Origin: Pinus tabuliformis
Taxonomy: Eukaryota > Streptophyta > Pinopsida > Pinales > Pinaceae
Length of the DNA: 64,000 nt
Direction: 5' to 3'
NCBI GenBank assembly: GCA_031772625.1
Contig: CM062811.1
Coordinates: 644,690,820 to 644,754,819 of the forward strand
Shown here: one piece after another, positions 21,744 through 34,551 of the stretch
How the letters are laid out: every line of letters starts with the position of its first letter
Numbering within the stretch: the stretch's first letter is position 1
Notes under the pieces: model-generated
The model's database searches: none
What the model was told of the DNA's origin: nothing
What the model saw: the letters and a program-made list of their open reading frames with translations, nothing else
Made by a program: the position numbers and the translations under genes

Positions 21744-23712
21744 TGCCTCGTAGGAATAGGGATAACCCCCTCGCCCTCGCCTATGCTGGTGGCTCTGCCA
21801 GCTCCGGATGGATCCACTGCTATTGATGCCGCTAAGTCTCTATCTCGATCCGGAAGGTATGCCGCTGAAGTGAAAGGTTATGCATCTGGCCCTGCCACCG
21901 ATGGATCAACATATGCTACCTATAATGCTACTAGCGCTGCTGGTGGATATGCCACTGATGTGGCTGGCTCTTCACCGGGTACTGGATATGCTCAAGGTAT
22001 GGATCAATATATGAAAGACCTGGCTTAGATGCTGCTGGGTCTACTACTACTATTGCAGGATCTGCTCCTTGATAGGAAAATTTCTACCAAATACCCCCAC
22101 CACTTCAAACAACCAACATTCCCTCTTCTTTGGTGGTTATGAATTGGAGGACCCCTTAGGCGAACAACCAGAGATCTTTGAAGAGCCTACAGGGGAAGAA
22201 GAAGAAGAAGAAGCCATTCCAACTAACCTAATGGCTGAAAATAGAAATTTCAGAGGGGATATAGAAAGAATTGAGGGTGCTTTTCCCATTAGAGAAACCA
22301 ATGGGGATGCTAAGATGAAAACAATAAGCCCCTATGCTCTTCCTCAATTCCATGGCCCGACCTCAGAATATCTAGATACTTTCTTGTTTGAGCTTGTTGT
22401 CATAAGCATAACTTATGATTACACCAATGATGATCATAAGTTGAAATTATTCCCATCCACTCTCAAGGATGCAACTCTGTGCTAGTTCATGGGTTTACTT
22501 GGGGATAACATCACCACCTGGGATTAGATGCAGCAAGATTTCAAAAACAAGTATAAGGACTACTGTAGGTCCAAAGACACTAAAGAGGAAATTTTTAAAT
22601 GACCTTGGGGCATGATGAGTCCTTAGAGGATTATGAGGAAAGATTCCAGCTTAGCTACAAAAGGGGCAAGTGCATACTTGATCCTAAGTCACTGAAGCTA
22701 GTCCTACTCATGGGGGTCAGGGAAGATCTTCTGTATACCCTAAACCTGCTATTAGGAGGGGAAATCTACCAGCTACCCTATGAGGATATCAAGACCGTCT
22801 TTAAGAACTATTATATGGTAGCTAGGAATGAGGGTAGGGGTAGTCAAATAGTGACCAACTCATCATCTTCCAACACATCTATAAAAGGTGAAATTAGGAA
22901 CATGTTGGAAGATTTTAAGATTTAAATGCTACAAACCCTTGCCCTACAAATGGACACTATGCACATCAAGAGGAAGCAGAGAGAGAATTAGCCATATTTT
23001 GCCCTAGATGCACAAGGAAGCACCCTAGGAATGAATGTCCATTAAACCTGATAGAAATATGCTTGGTCTGTGAAGAAAACCACTCCATAGACAAGTTCCC
23101 TTCTCTACTTTGACTAAAAGTTATGTATCAGGGAACTAAAGGGGTGACTGAGCAACCCTGCTACATAAATCAAAGAAGGTCTCATGGGCCTCGACTGTAC
23201 CATCAGGGCATGCAAGGGTCATCCTATGCATATTACAACCCTAACCAAAACACATCCATTCCCTCTTGGGACTCCCCTGCTCATCCCTCCTGGTCTACAC
23301 CTTCTCCCCAGTATTTTTCACCTCAGTACCATTCCCATCTAACCAACCAACCATTTCAACCATATAATCCTCCACAACCTCAGTGGAATGCACCACTCCA
23401 GGGGTGGAGTCCCCCATACAATAATGCTCCAACTTTATTGCCTTCACCTCCTACTCAACCACAAATTTTACACCCTGCTCCACCTAAACAACCTCAGATG
23501 CCTACCCAACCAAATCCGAACCCGAACAACAGACAGGCACAACAGGTCTACAGTGGAGAGACATCCTACCCTGCTTATGTTGTGGAAATTTAGGAAATCA
23601 ACCTGAGGTCTGGGAGAGTACTCCTGGACAACCAACCTCCATCTCCACCTAGGGAGAGTGAGGAGGAAAGAGAGGAAAGTATGCCTAGAGTGAATCCACC
23701 ACCCTTTCCTAA
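21744..23712 (+). pseudogene. B1 gag remnant (Athila-like)
   Basis: The reading starts at MPRRNRDNPLALAYAGG, followed by a Gly/Ala/Thr/Tyr-rich N-terminus (21783-22028, shifted frame). The capsid domain follows: ISPYALPQFHGPTSEYLDTF, FPSTLKDATLC and LGHDESLEDYEERFQLSYKR. Next are a zinc-knuckle pair (CPRCTRKHPRNEC, then CLVCEENHSIDKF with the last Cys lost) and a Pro/Gln-rich tail. Stops at about 22482 and 22525 and several frameshifts break it. The sequence stops at 23712, where a CACTA-like end begins. It aligns with B2 gag (45937-47513). Confidence 0.85.
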
Positions 23713-24000
23713 CACTAGTAGAAAATGGTGAAATTAGTGGCTGAGTGAATAAAAAAGTTAGTCACCACAACCTTTTCAAGTGAAATACTACCAAAAATTT
23801 GAAATATTAAGAGACCCAACTAAAAAGAACTAACATAAACAACTAATTTAATCTGGAGATAAAATATATGACAAGCCAATAAGTAATACTACTGAAAATG
23901 GCTAACGCGAATTACTAATTTAGTCTAGGAACAAAAATATGACTACCTAACAAGAACTACAATAATATGAATTAGTTGTTTATGTTAGTCATTTTAATTG
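23713..24000. mobile_element. CACTA-type transposon terminus (one end only)
   Basis: CACTAGTAGAAAA starts exactly where B1 gag stops, preceded by TAA as a possible 3-bp target duplication. Plant CACTA elements begin CACTACAAGAAAA or similar. Subterminal inverted repeats (23829-23849 versus 23970-23989, core AATTAGTTGTTTATGTTAGT) fit the class. I did not find a matching opposite end, so the element's extent is unknown. Confidence 0.45.
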
Positions 24001-25267
24001 TGTCACTTCAACAATCTAAACTTACAAGTGATAGGGAATTCAAAGGCTTTTATAGAGTGGATGAAACGTTATACTTCCTTATACACTTCTTTATTGGATC
24101 GGAGGATGATTAGAATTATGGAGCCTATTAGAATCTTTAGGATTATATCATTTGATCACATTCTCAAGGAATTAAATTCAAAGGTTAACAAATTATCAAA
24201 AATGGGATTGGGCCAACACATCCTTTTGCAACACAACATGATCACCTAGCTTGGGCCACACCTGCCCTTAACATGACTATATTTTTACCTACGGAGTTTC
24301 AAATCGGTGACCTTAACACCACGAAATGCCTTAACAATACACCATGTCATCATCTATTATATGCCCCATGGACATAAATTACCACTAATTATTTTAGATA
24401 ATTTACTTCTATTTACATGACTTATAAATTTTAATTAAAAATAATTGGTTCAATACCATAATCTCCCTTCCCTACTTTAATCCATTGTATATGAAAAGCC
24501 TTAATTACACCAAAGGTGTACCTTTTTTAAATTGGTCAAGCTAAGCATTGTCTAATACCCTTTTCATCTCCATTTGATATTTGTCCTGATGTACCCATGA
24601 CATCTATCTGATTCTCATGATTGCCATTGTTATCAACAGAATTTTGTTGTTGAGGACTGTTGGGAGATTTTCTCATGCCTGTCGAACAAATTCTTGGTAT
24701 ATTGGTTGTTCGATATACTCCTTTTGTTATAGCAGTAGTTTCTAGTTTGACCATGGTCCAAATTATTACTCCAACAAATTATGGATTTAGCACAGTAAGA
24801 ATAATGGAATAAGAGAAAAAAATTATGTAAAACTATGAAAAACAACAATCATCCACAAACATTATACAACTCTATAAAAAAATTCTAACAAACTCCAAAA
24901 TGTAAAAAAAATATCATAATTTTGTTATTATTAAAAAATAATTCTTTATGTTAAAATATTTTACACAATTTATTTAAAAAATGTGCATTTCTTTTAAATA
25001 CTGAATCTCTAAATCACCTATTGGATTACCTAGTTAAAAAAAACACCATTAATATTTAAAAGTAAAATTTATACATATTTTACATAATCGATATTTATTT
25101 CTACAAAAATACAATAACTCTAAACAATTTCATCTATAATATATTATCATATCCAATCTCATTTAAAATATATTATCAGAACATAATATATTAAAAGTTA
25201 AATATTTTTTAAATTCTTAAAAACTTATAATTATATTATATGCCCTCCCGCCTCCAAAGCTTTCATA
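24001..25267. other. AT-rich sequence without recognisable genes
   Basis: Short open frames on both strands show no motif. It may be the interior of the CACTA-like element. U1 inserted at its right edge, after GGTCC (25268-25272). Confidence 0.5.
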
Positions 25268-25272
25268 GGTCC

Positions 25273-26100
25273 TGTTATGCCCCTATACCAATAGGTGTCA
25301 TATATCATGATTGACTTGATGAGCTATGTAATATGTTCATACCTTTACTTGTTGCAAAGGTTTTTCAATATTTTCAAAAAATCAAAATTTAAAAAATGTA
25401 AAGAGGGTATACCCTAAAAGAAAAATCAAAGGGTGAAAACAATAAAAAATGGCCAAAAAATGAAAGAAAATGAACCCCAACAAAAAGAAAGACTAGGAAA
25501 GTGTGCAAGTCTAAATGCCACTACTTTTTACTATTGTAGAATAAATAATTGTGTGCAGTTTGTCACTTATGCCACAATTTATGAATAGTCAAACAGTTTA
25601 AACTTGGCTAGTTCATATTTCAATTTTATGTTGTAGAAATAGAGAATAAAGATCTGACCAAACAATGTAATCTTGGCATATAAGTAGATAGGTAGAGTGA
25701 AAAAGGAGCTCAACAGTTTAATCTGAGCCCTTGGATGTAATAAGTGTAGACTTAGATAGGCATTTCCATGTAAAAGAAAAGAAAATTTGATTAAGGGTTT
25801 TCCAGTCTAAGTACACCGAAATAAAGAAGTAAAAATGCTACGTTAAAGTAGGTAGGGTAGGTAGATGATGGTTGCAGAATTACATGTGATAAATGATGAT
25901 TCTAAATGTGTTAATATTTTACTTTCATTACAAGGCAAATGCATAAATCACATGCAAGGCACATCAAGCAAGCAAAGTCAAGTAATTAACTCCCCTATTC
26001 ATCTCCCCTAAATTTTCACTAATTTCCCCTAAGTACTAAGGTGTCTATTAAAGTAGAGGGGTTTAGAGCATTTCTCTGACTATTGGAGGGACCGGACCAG
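25273..26100 (+). promoter_or_regulatory. U1 5' terminal region
   Basis: A small hairpin (CCTAT-ACCA-ATAGG, 25282-25295) lies nine bases from the end and is conserved in U2 at 32296-32311. The region 25560-25890 aligns with U2 32430-32740, sharing words such as TTAATCTTGGCA, AAGTCTAAGTGCACC-like text and GTAGGTAGATG. No ORF is credible here. Confidence 0.65.
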
Positions 26101-28666
26101 GGAAAATTTTAAGAACCACCCTAAATTTATATGTATAATAATGGGCTAATCCCCATGATACATAGCAAAAATGGGAGGCGATTTTATCAATAATATAATA
26201 TGTATATATAAATTTTTTGGCGAATCTCTCACCAGATTATATTATCTTGTACAGTGATGGAGAATCTTTCACTGAATTATAAAATCTTGTAAGATCTTGG
26301 CAAATCTTTTACTGAATAATAAAACATTGTGAAGTCTTGGTGGATGTTTTGTTAAAGTATGAAACCATATATGATAATAAGAAAACATATTCATTAAACT
26401 ATAATATACTAACATACATGTTTGGAAAAAAGAAACATAATTTTCTCTTCCTACAAACAATGTTCCAAGTTTCAGTGGCCATGTTTGTCAATGTTCTTAC
26501 AATACACTCTTTCATATCCTTCTATTAGTTTTGATAATATTCCAAAACAAAGTTCTTGTAGGTGTTGATATTGACAACGAGTTTTGTCAAGGTAGGAGAG
26601 ATTAATCTTTTCTCTACAACTTTTGTCAAGCTACCACTTTATTCAAGTTATCAAATTTCTTTCTTATTCCATAGACTCCAACTGCGAGATAAAAATAAAA
26701 CACATCAAGTTTGTTTACCCCAACATGCCAACAAGTATCAAGCCCCAACTATATTATATAAGAAAGTATTAGGTATCCCAAAGGTTTGAAGGGGATCTAA
26801 TTGAAAGAAGTGACCATTGTGAGAATCCTTCCAATCAATATATGGATATATAAATGCAGATTTATTATTATTTTAATTGGAAATCTTCAATTAAATAATA
26901 AAATTTAATTACGTCTCTCCCAATATAAATTGATTATTAGCATAATTCACTACCCTCATAAGTCTCCACCTTTTGGTGAACAATCTCCACCTTTTAGGAA
27001 AATATGGTGCAGTGGCTCCAACCCCTACAGATCATTAGGACAAACTAAGAATAGCACAGAAGATGAAAGGTTGTGTAAACCAACTTATTTTTCAAACAGC
27101 TAATCCAACATCAGTACTTAAACTTTTTCATGAATATATCATATTGATAATGTTTGAAAAATGGTGAGAAATGTTCTGCGATGGTGATGTGGAAAGAATG
27201 ATAAGGTTTCATTATTTTGAATTTTTTTGTTAAATCAGAAAAAGTGAAAAACCAATATTAATGGAGATTTGGTATTTTTTACTAAATTTTGTGAAGTGAC
27301 CAAATGTAGCTTTAACCATTCACCTTAAGATGTTTTTACAATATAATTTCCTAAGTCTATTTAATATTTTCATTATCATAAAAACCAACCTATATCCATC
27401 TTAACTCCACATCTACCACTCTTAGGGGGATGAAATCTATTTATCCCTCTGAGCACTTGGTAGACTCAGAATTAAGATGGATCTAAGATGATAGAATTTC
27501 CCCTTTAAATAGTCTATGCTCACATGAATACCATGGTATTACCATGGGTCAATACCATGGGTTATCATAAACCTGGAGCTTAAAAATTACTATTAGTAAT
27601 TTATAACAATTAATAAAATTAATAATTGATTTTTATTTTATTTTTTTATTTTAACCAAATTAAAATGTTTAACATACATTAAATTATTACATCCATTTTT
27701 GCTCTTGATCCACGAAGGATCAAATATTTTTTCACTCTATGCTAGTTTGCATATCATGATATTTGATCCCTCTCGGGGCTTAGTAGATCCAGAGTAAATA
27801 TGGATCTATGTTGATTTAATTCCCCCATTTAAATAGGCTACATTCCACGTGAATACCATGGGTCAATACCATGTGCCATTTTTATTTTTATTAGTACTAA
27901 TATTAGGGTTAATAATGTTTTTTTGCATGGTATTAATAATAATCTAGCCCATGGTATTTGGCCCATAGTATTTTACCCATAGGTTTCACCTAAATATAAC
28001 ACATTTTTTGAGAGCTCGTAAATATAAGGTGACTTATGGAGTAAATATAAAAAAAAAAAAAACATTTTATTTGTTTACCATACCTCTCATTTATTTATAT
28101 TTTTATTAATTTACCATACCTCTTTTACAAATATGTTATTTGGCCCATAGGATTCACTTAAATAAAACCTCTTTTTTGAGCCTTCATAAATAGAAAGAAG
28201 GTTATGGACTAAATATAAAAGGAGGTTTTATTTATTTACCATACATCTAGTTTATTTATATTTTTGTTTATTTACCATACCTCAACTTTATTTATATTTT
28301 TATTTGTTTACACCCTTGCATGTATATAAGGTGACTTATGGATTAAATATAAAAAATGTTTTATTTATTTACCATACCTCTCATTTATTTATATTTTTAT
28401 TAATTTACCATACCTCTTTTATAAATATGGTATTTGGCCCATAGGATTCACTTAAATAAAACCTATTCTTGAAAATTAGGGAGAATGGAAGGTTGTAACT
28501 CCTAATTTCAAGGGCTAAATTTACCTTTCTTACCCTCTCCCTTAAAATAAGGTGGGCTATTTGAGGCGATCTGTAAAAATGTACTATGATATAAAATATT
28601 CGCCCACTAAAAATTTAAAACCCCTTAATTTCGCCTAAGGGCGAACATTCACCCCTAAAATTTTCC
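26101..28666. mobile_element. MULE-like non-autonomous DNA transposon in U1 5' region
   Basis: The ends are GGAAAATTTTAAG and, inverted, GGAAAATTTTAGG. Nine bases flank each side (CCGGACCAG and ATGGACCAG, 7 of 9 identical, GGACCAG exact). U2 has no counterpart of this block. The 2.57-kb interior is AT-rich with no transposase. It has internal repeats: two copies of a segment with AATATAAGGTGACTTATGGA (28021, 28325), and repeated AATACCATGGGTCAATACCATG words at about 27545 and 27856. A 9-bp duplication and G-rich ends fit Mutator-like elements. The TIR is short. Confidence 0.6.
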
Positions 28667-29872
28667 ATGGACCAGACCCTTGGCCCAATAATTTATAAAG
28701 CCTAAATACTTAAGACCATTCATTAATCATCATAGCCCTTCATACAAATCATTCATACCCTAGATAAGTTTTTCCTAAGTAAAATCCTATTTTACTTAGG
28801 AAAATTATAATATTTCCGCAAACACCTTTTTTTTCACCTTATCCTAAGTTTAAATACACACTTTAATGTTTTATGCTTAGCGCTTTTTCAATTCATAAAG
28901 TCATGTTGACTATTAACATATTATTATATAAATCCCTTGTAAAAATTAACCCGCTCCCGTATTATTTAAACTATTAAAATCCTGAATTTCTATATATCCA
29001 GCCCCTTTGGTTAGTTATAACCATAATACATCACTAATCAGGATTAATTAGTTAAACAGTAACTAATTAACAACCCTTAATCCCCCACCGCATTAATAAG
29101 GTATTAATTAACCCTCATGGTTAATTAACAACCTCCCCATCCAATCCCGTCACCCCCGATATAATTAATTAATTCGAGCTCGCCTCCATTAAATCCTCAT
29201 CATCTCAGAGCCCCAACAGTCGTCCAATCAGGTCCCCAAGATCTGACAGCCATTATGCATATCGCGCAACCCTTTGTGACCGCGCGTTAGCGCGCGATCA
29301 CAAAGTGGTTTTTGCACAGTACCTCCGCCACGCGTCAAACAATCAATGGAGTCGCTGGCTCGAGGTCTAATACCACCCTTTCCCCATAAGCGATGCGATA
29401 TAAACCGCTTACAGCTCCCAAACTAAATGAAAAGAAACATTACGTCACCCTCTTGCTGACGACACTCATCCCAAAACCCGCCAAAACCTTAACTTTGTAA
29501 ATAAAACAAAAACAAATCATTTTCATTGTTTTATTTGGTAAATTTGTGCACCCATGCAAACAAATGTCGAGGTCAACTAGCTTGAGTTTTCAGCCACCAA
29601 CTTGCTCCAAACTTCATAGCCGACGACGCCTAGAGCCAACCAGTTACACCTAGCACCTACATTCTATTCCCCGTCCCCCAAAAGTAGGTATTTACCAATT
29701 CCCTGATTAAAAAAGCCTTCAAAATTCTTGTTTTCTCCGCAAATTGATTAAAAAACAAAAAAATTGCCATAATTCTGCCATTCTATTTGCAAATTCAACT
29801 ACCCAAACCTACAAATTCATCATTTCCACCTAATAAACCTCAGTTTCCCTCCTGAAATCCATAAGAACCAGT
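28667..29872 (+). promoter_or_regulatory. U1 upstream region with CpG-rich palindrome
   Basis: About 1.2 kb lies before the U1 ORF. A 34-bp near-perfect palindrome at 29272-29305 has outer arms CTTTGTGA/TCACAAAG, inner arms CGCGCG/CGCGCG and loop TTAG, with one mismatched pair. The region around 29150-29480 is richer in CpG than the surroundings, as is the U2 equivalent. It probably holds the promoter or leader, by analogy with U2 only. Confidence 0.5.
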
Positions 29873-32287
29873 ATGGAAACTCCGGTGGCCCTAGATGTTG
29901 CTCCCATTTCTACTCCTCATCGTAACTTAGACTATTTGCCTCTGGCAGACAAAGATTTCTAGATAAAAGACTTAGTCACTGATAAGGACCACCTCAAAGT
30001 CTTTTGTCAATGCCGAGATAACCATTTGAATGGCTATGATTCCATGGGACTATAGGAATCCAACCTCCCCATGTATTTTCTCCCCGTTGTATATATTTTC
30101 CCTGATATAATCCATCAATGCCATGCAAACTATGACCCTATCCAGAGAGCAGTCATGTCTCCCAACCAAACAGTCCTTTTTACAATAACTGCTAAATCAA
30201 TTAATGAAATGCTACAATTTCACCCTAGTCAGGCCCTTACCCCCATTTCCCTTGGAAATTTGCTTGAAAAATCAACTCAATTATCCCAAGATAAACTTAC
30301 CTACCTCAGCCAGACTTTCATGTTACTACGGTACCAAACTACAGATCCCCCACCTTATATGTCAGTCTCCTTCACAGATACAGGCAAGTTCATAGTTGAT
30401 ATGATATCAACAGTCATGGGGTTCAACACTAGTGAATATGTAGATGAACTGACCCTAGTGATAATGTCTATCTTTACCCCAGGAAAGCCTCTTGCTGTCA
30501 AATATGATTATGCCTCTTATATTGCTGATAAAATTCATGACCAGTTCATGAGACTGGATAATGAAAGAGTTTTCAAGTTCTCCACCTTCATATATCACCT
30601 CATCCTCTACTATCAATTACACCACTTCCCATTCCCTGTCAAGAAACTTGATACCAAGGATAATCCAAGGTCTGTTATCTTTTGGTCTTCCATCTTCCAT
30701 AAAACTTTTAATTGCCCTTATTCTATTAACCGGTTCATTGATCAGTTTGTCCACCCAGTGGCCACCTTGCTAATAGGGATTTCCCCTCCCAGAATTAGTG
30801 ATTACATCAAAAGGATTCTTCAGCTCTCCAAACAGTACAAAGTGGGTGATTGGTATTTATACCAAAATCACACAAAAATCAGGATATATGGGTATGAGCT
30901 TTCCCCATAAAAACTACCCAAATATGTTCCAATGAGACTATTTTCATTGGAATACTATAGGCAGCTGACACACTCAGATGTGACACATTTCACTAAGGCC
31001 AAGAAGAAAGCCCAACTCAGAATCATGGATCACTTAGGACCAATTGTCTGTAACTCTAGAGAAGCGTGGATAGCAGTAGAACGAATATTAGAAGATGAGA
31101 TGAAATTAAACAAAAGTTTTAAATGGATTCCATATGACCCTAATAGTTTTATCTGTGATAGAAGGATGAAAATTATATTATCACCATACTTCCATCACAG
31201 AATACTAGAGATCGAACAATTTGACAATATGGATAAATGGAGAGAAGGAACATTGATAGAAACAGATAGTGAACAGGTTGATATAGAAAATGTAATGAAA
31301 GATCTTGAAAAAACACTTGACCTGGATTCTTTTGGACAGGTACATTTTGAGACTTCTCAAAAATCAGCATCAGGAATCAGTGCCTCAATAGCTAATACCT
31401 CACAAAGGCACTCACAAGGGACAAGTACACCACTGACAGAAATATCATAGGGAAAAGGAAAAGAGGCAAGTATTCAAGCTACAGAACAGTCAACAATGTC
31501 TAAATAGCCTGAAACTTCTAAGGAGCAGGCCCACACACACACTCTTCCAACTCAAGTCAATGTGGGAGAGCCCCCAATTTTGCAGACTCCTCTGAATGAG
31601 GAAAAGAACAAAAAGAGAGACAGGGAAGTAGCTACCCCTGCCAGTGGCCCATCAGACCAGCCTGGTGCTAAGAGGCATAGGCTAAATCCTCATTTAGAAG
31701 AGGAATTTTTTGAAGAGACTATTGATAGTCAAAGAAAAGAAGGTGTAGATAGTCATCAAACTTTCCCAGTAGGTGGGACACCTTCTAGCTCATAGAGACA
31801 GGAGCTGGAGAGACAACAAAGTGCTGAAGTGTCATCCTTCAGGCCCCCAGGAAATGACAACCTAGATATCAAAAAGAAATTCAAGGAAATAAAGGCTAGG
31901 AATGAGCCATTGAGGATTCAAGTCTACAACCAGTATTTAAAAATGGCACCCACCAATCAGAATAGGTTGATGTTAGCTTATGACATCAAGGAGGGAAAAA
32001 TGCAAATGAGCTTCTTCAAGCCCAAAGTGTAGCAGCCTCAAACAAGGGCAGATTATCTTCAAACAGACCTTGAGGTTATGTCCAAACATATTCATCCTCT
32101 AGGCCAGATTGAGTTACACAAACAAATAGGGGAAATGGTGTATTCAACGTTGACTAGCAAAGCCATGATGGCCCAAAGATTGGAAAACTCTTCATGTAAT
32201 ACAACTGCCCAACTACAACTGGAAAAAGCCTCCTCATGGGCTAAAGATAACAGAATTAAATCTTTGGAGGAGTTGGTGATTGGGTTG
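29873..32287 (+). pseudogene. U1 ORF, 5' two-thirds (interrupted by U2)
   Basis: Starts METPVALDV at the same place as U2 MEAPVALNI. Read in one frame it aligns with U2 throughout, for example SIFTPGKPLAVKYDYASYIA, RSVIFWSSIFHKTFNCPYS, ISPPRISDYIKRILQLSK and VGDWYLYQNH. A linker with KKRDRE...GAKRHR follows, then YLKMAPTNQNRLMLAYDIKE. In-frame stops (mostly TAG) fall at about 29959, 30052, 30908, 31448, 31504, 31792 and 32029. At 32287 U2 is inserted. The frame resumes exactly at 39523, giving 3606 nt in total, a multiple of three. I do not recognise the family. The function is unknown. Confidence 0.85.
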
Positions 32288-33600
32288 TGTTAGCTACCTA
32301 TACCAATAGGTTTCATATTTCATGATGGGCAAATAAAAATTCCAAATATGCTCTGCTTTGGTGATACAAAGATCCCATATTTCCAAGAGAAGACAATGTG
32401 TGTACATAAGTTTGATGTTGACTCAATTTTGATGGATGGTCCAACAGCCTAATCTGGATCATGCCATGCTTCAATTTTCTATTATAGAATAGAGAAAGAA
32501 GTCTTTCCAAACTGTTTAATCTTGGCAGACCAGTAGTTAGGTAGAGAATTAAGGTTCCCAACTGCTTAATCTGGGACCTTGGAAGCAATAAGGGTAGTTC
32601 TAGATAGAAAATCAAAAGAAAAATCCAAATGAAAAGAAAAGGCACATAAGGGTCTGCAAGTCTAAGTGCACCCTCCATGAAGAAACAAAAAATGCTAGGC
32701 AAGTAGATGGGTAGGTAGATGGGGTTGCAGAAATGTCATTCCTTTCAACTGAATTTTGCTAGTCTAGCATGAAGGAAGAATCAGTGGATAGAGAGGGTCC
32801 TCTTCTCCATCATTTTGCAGCAAAATAAAGGAGCATGTCTAACTTCCTGTTTCCCCCCATTCACATTCATTGCTAACAATCCCATCACCAGTTGTGTTCA
32901 TGAAAGAATTCAAGGCTTTATGTTGGTTCTTGTTTCTTTAAAAGCCACATTTCTTGTGTAAAATTCTTTTCATTTTGATCTACTCCCTAAGCTAAGTTGT
33001 TTTCATATAAACTTAGTGATATCACTCCTCATTCACCTTCTCCACTCATATTAACCCCTAACTTCTTATTATCTAAATCCCTATGTTCCCCTTTTCCCTT
33101 ACTATTATAAACACTATGGTGTATAAACCCCAAGAATTCTATAAATATCCCCCCCCCCCCTTGGCATTATAGCCATATGTCCAAAGTCAGGGACTAAATT
33201 GACCTCTGGTCAGTTTAACAGCCTAAGCATTACCCCTCTTTTCCCTCCAGAAATCATTTAAACCATTTGCCCCTTCATTTGCAAAAGAACCTTGTAAAAA
33301 ACCCCACTTTCACCCCTAACCCGCTTTATTTGTAAAAACACATCAAAAACCCACTTTTTCGGCTTTATCCAAAGTTTGGCGCCAATACACATTTTTATAA
33401 AAATTACATTGAAAACCCATATTATCCGCCGAACTCCTAAGTCCTCGCCGGGCACACATTTCAAAAGAAATATTAAAATAATCCCCGCCTGCTGCCGTAT
33501 CGTCCTGGTGACTTAGCGATCCGTCGACCATCAGATCTGGCTCTTTTCATCCGACGGCCCACATGCATATCAGGTCGGACCCGACGTCCGTAAGATAGCA
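32288..33600 (+). promoter_or_regulatory. U2 5' terminal region
   Basis: A hairpin ACCTAT-ACCA-ATAGGT lies at 32296-32311, also found in U1. The alignment with U1 runs through 32430-32740. TATA-like GGTGTATAAACCCC (33119) and TCTATAAATATCC (33138), then a run of C, come before the GC-rich block. Either could be a promoter, but neither is proven. Confidence 0.45.
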
Positions 33601-34551
33601 CCCGAGAAAATGTCAGAGGGTGACGTCAGGCCTCTGCCACGCGTCGCCCCCACAATTTCTCGAGTCTCCCTCTGACAATACAACTTCCGTATCGAGGGCG
33701 GTCCGAGAAAATCCACTTACCGTTTCTAGTTTTGTGTGAACCCGCCATACCAACGTCATTACCACGTCAGGCCCACGTCATTGCTACATCACCGCCGCGC
33801 CAGCGCCCCTGTCCGCCACTGCTCTGACTTGTCTGCCACCTCACCATCCCCGTGGACCACTCATAGGCCACCACGTCACTCGATGAGGTCATGCTGACGT
33901 CATCCGACCTTGACCCCACCTGATGACGTCATGCTGACGTCATCCAAAAAAGCGCCAAAATCCCAAAAAGTCTATATTTTGGCCGAAAATCGTGTTTTTT
34001 ATAACTTTTGTTAAAACGACTGTTGCTCACCTCTGCATGCATTTTACGACCAATCTGTCGCCAACCTGCCGAAATCGACCAGAAGACCATTGGCGCGCCA
34101 ATTCCACCTACATTTGTGACCATTGCCGGCAATTCACGAGGTATTTATCCGAATTATTCCCCCTGCGCCTGGTTTTGTCCATAAATGTCCAAAGATAGCT
34201 TAAAAGAGTGAAAAAACACAGTATCTACCAGTAAATCCCGGTGGCTAGCTTCCTTTTTTAACTGTTGAGTCCAAATTCACTTGCAGAGCCTTGTTTGTCA
34301 GAGTTTTCACCAAACCTGTAGTCTGTCCGCGCATTCGTGGACTTAGACCCCGAAACTATAATACTTCACTGTGGAGACACTTGAATCAATCCTGATATTA
34401 GTTCTATCAGTCCTCTGTGCAGTATTTCAACTACTGCTGTTACAATTTACTCTCTGCTCCTTGCAATTCACCTCTCTATTGTAAAGATACCCCTCTGTGT
34501 TGCTCTGTTCACTCAAACCACTTCACATACAAATCAGAGGCCTTATTAGCC
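33601..34551 (+). promoter_or_regulatory. U2 GC-rich upstream region with array of TGACGTCA sites
   Basis: Four full palindromic TGACGTCA sites (33621, 33895, 33924, 33935) and four ACGTCA half-sites (33753, 33764, 33775, 33873) lie within 322 bp. TGACGTCA is the core recognised by plant TGA/CREB-like bZIP factors. The cluster ends about 610 bp before the U2 ATG. U1 keeps only one ACGTCA in the corresponding stretch (near 29451). An enhancer or promoter role is inference. Confidence 0.6.

Noticed and set aside
32296..32311. ATACCA in the U 5' hairpin as part of a reversed initiator-Met PBS
   Set aside because: Only six bases match, no LTR end lies next to it, and the stretch is better explained as a short inverted repeat.
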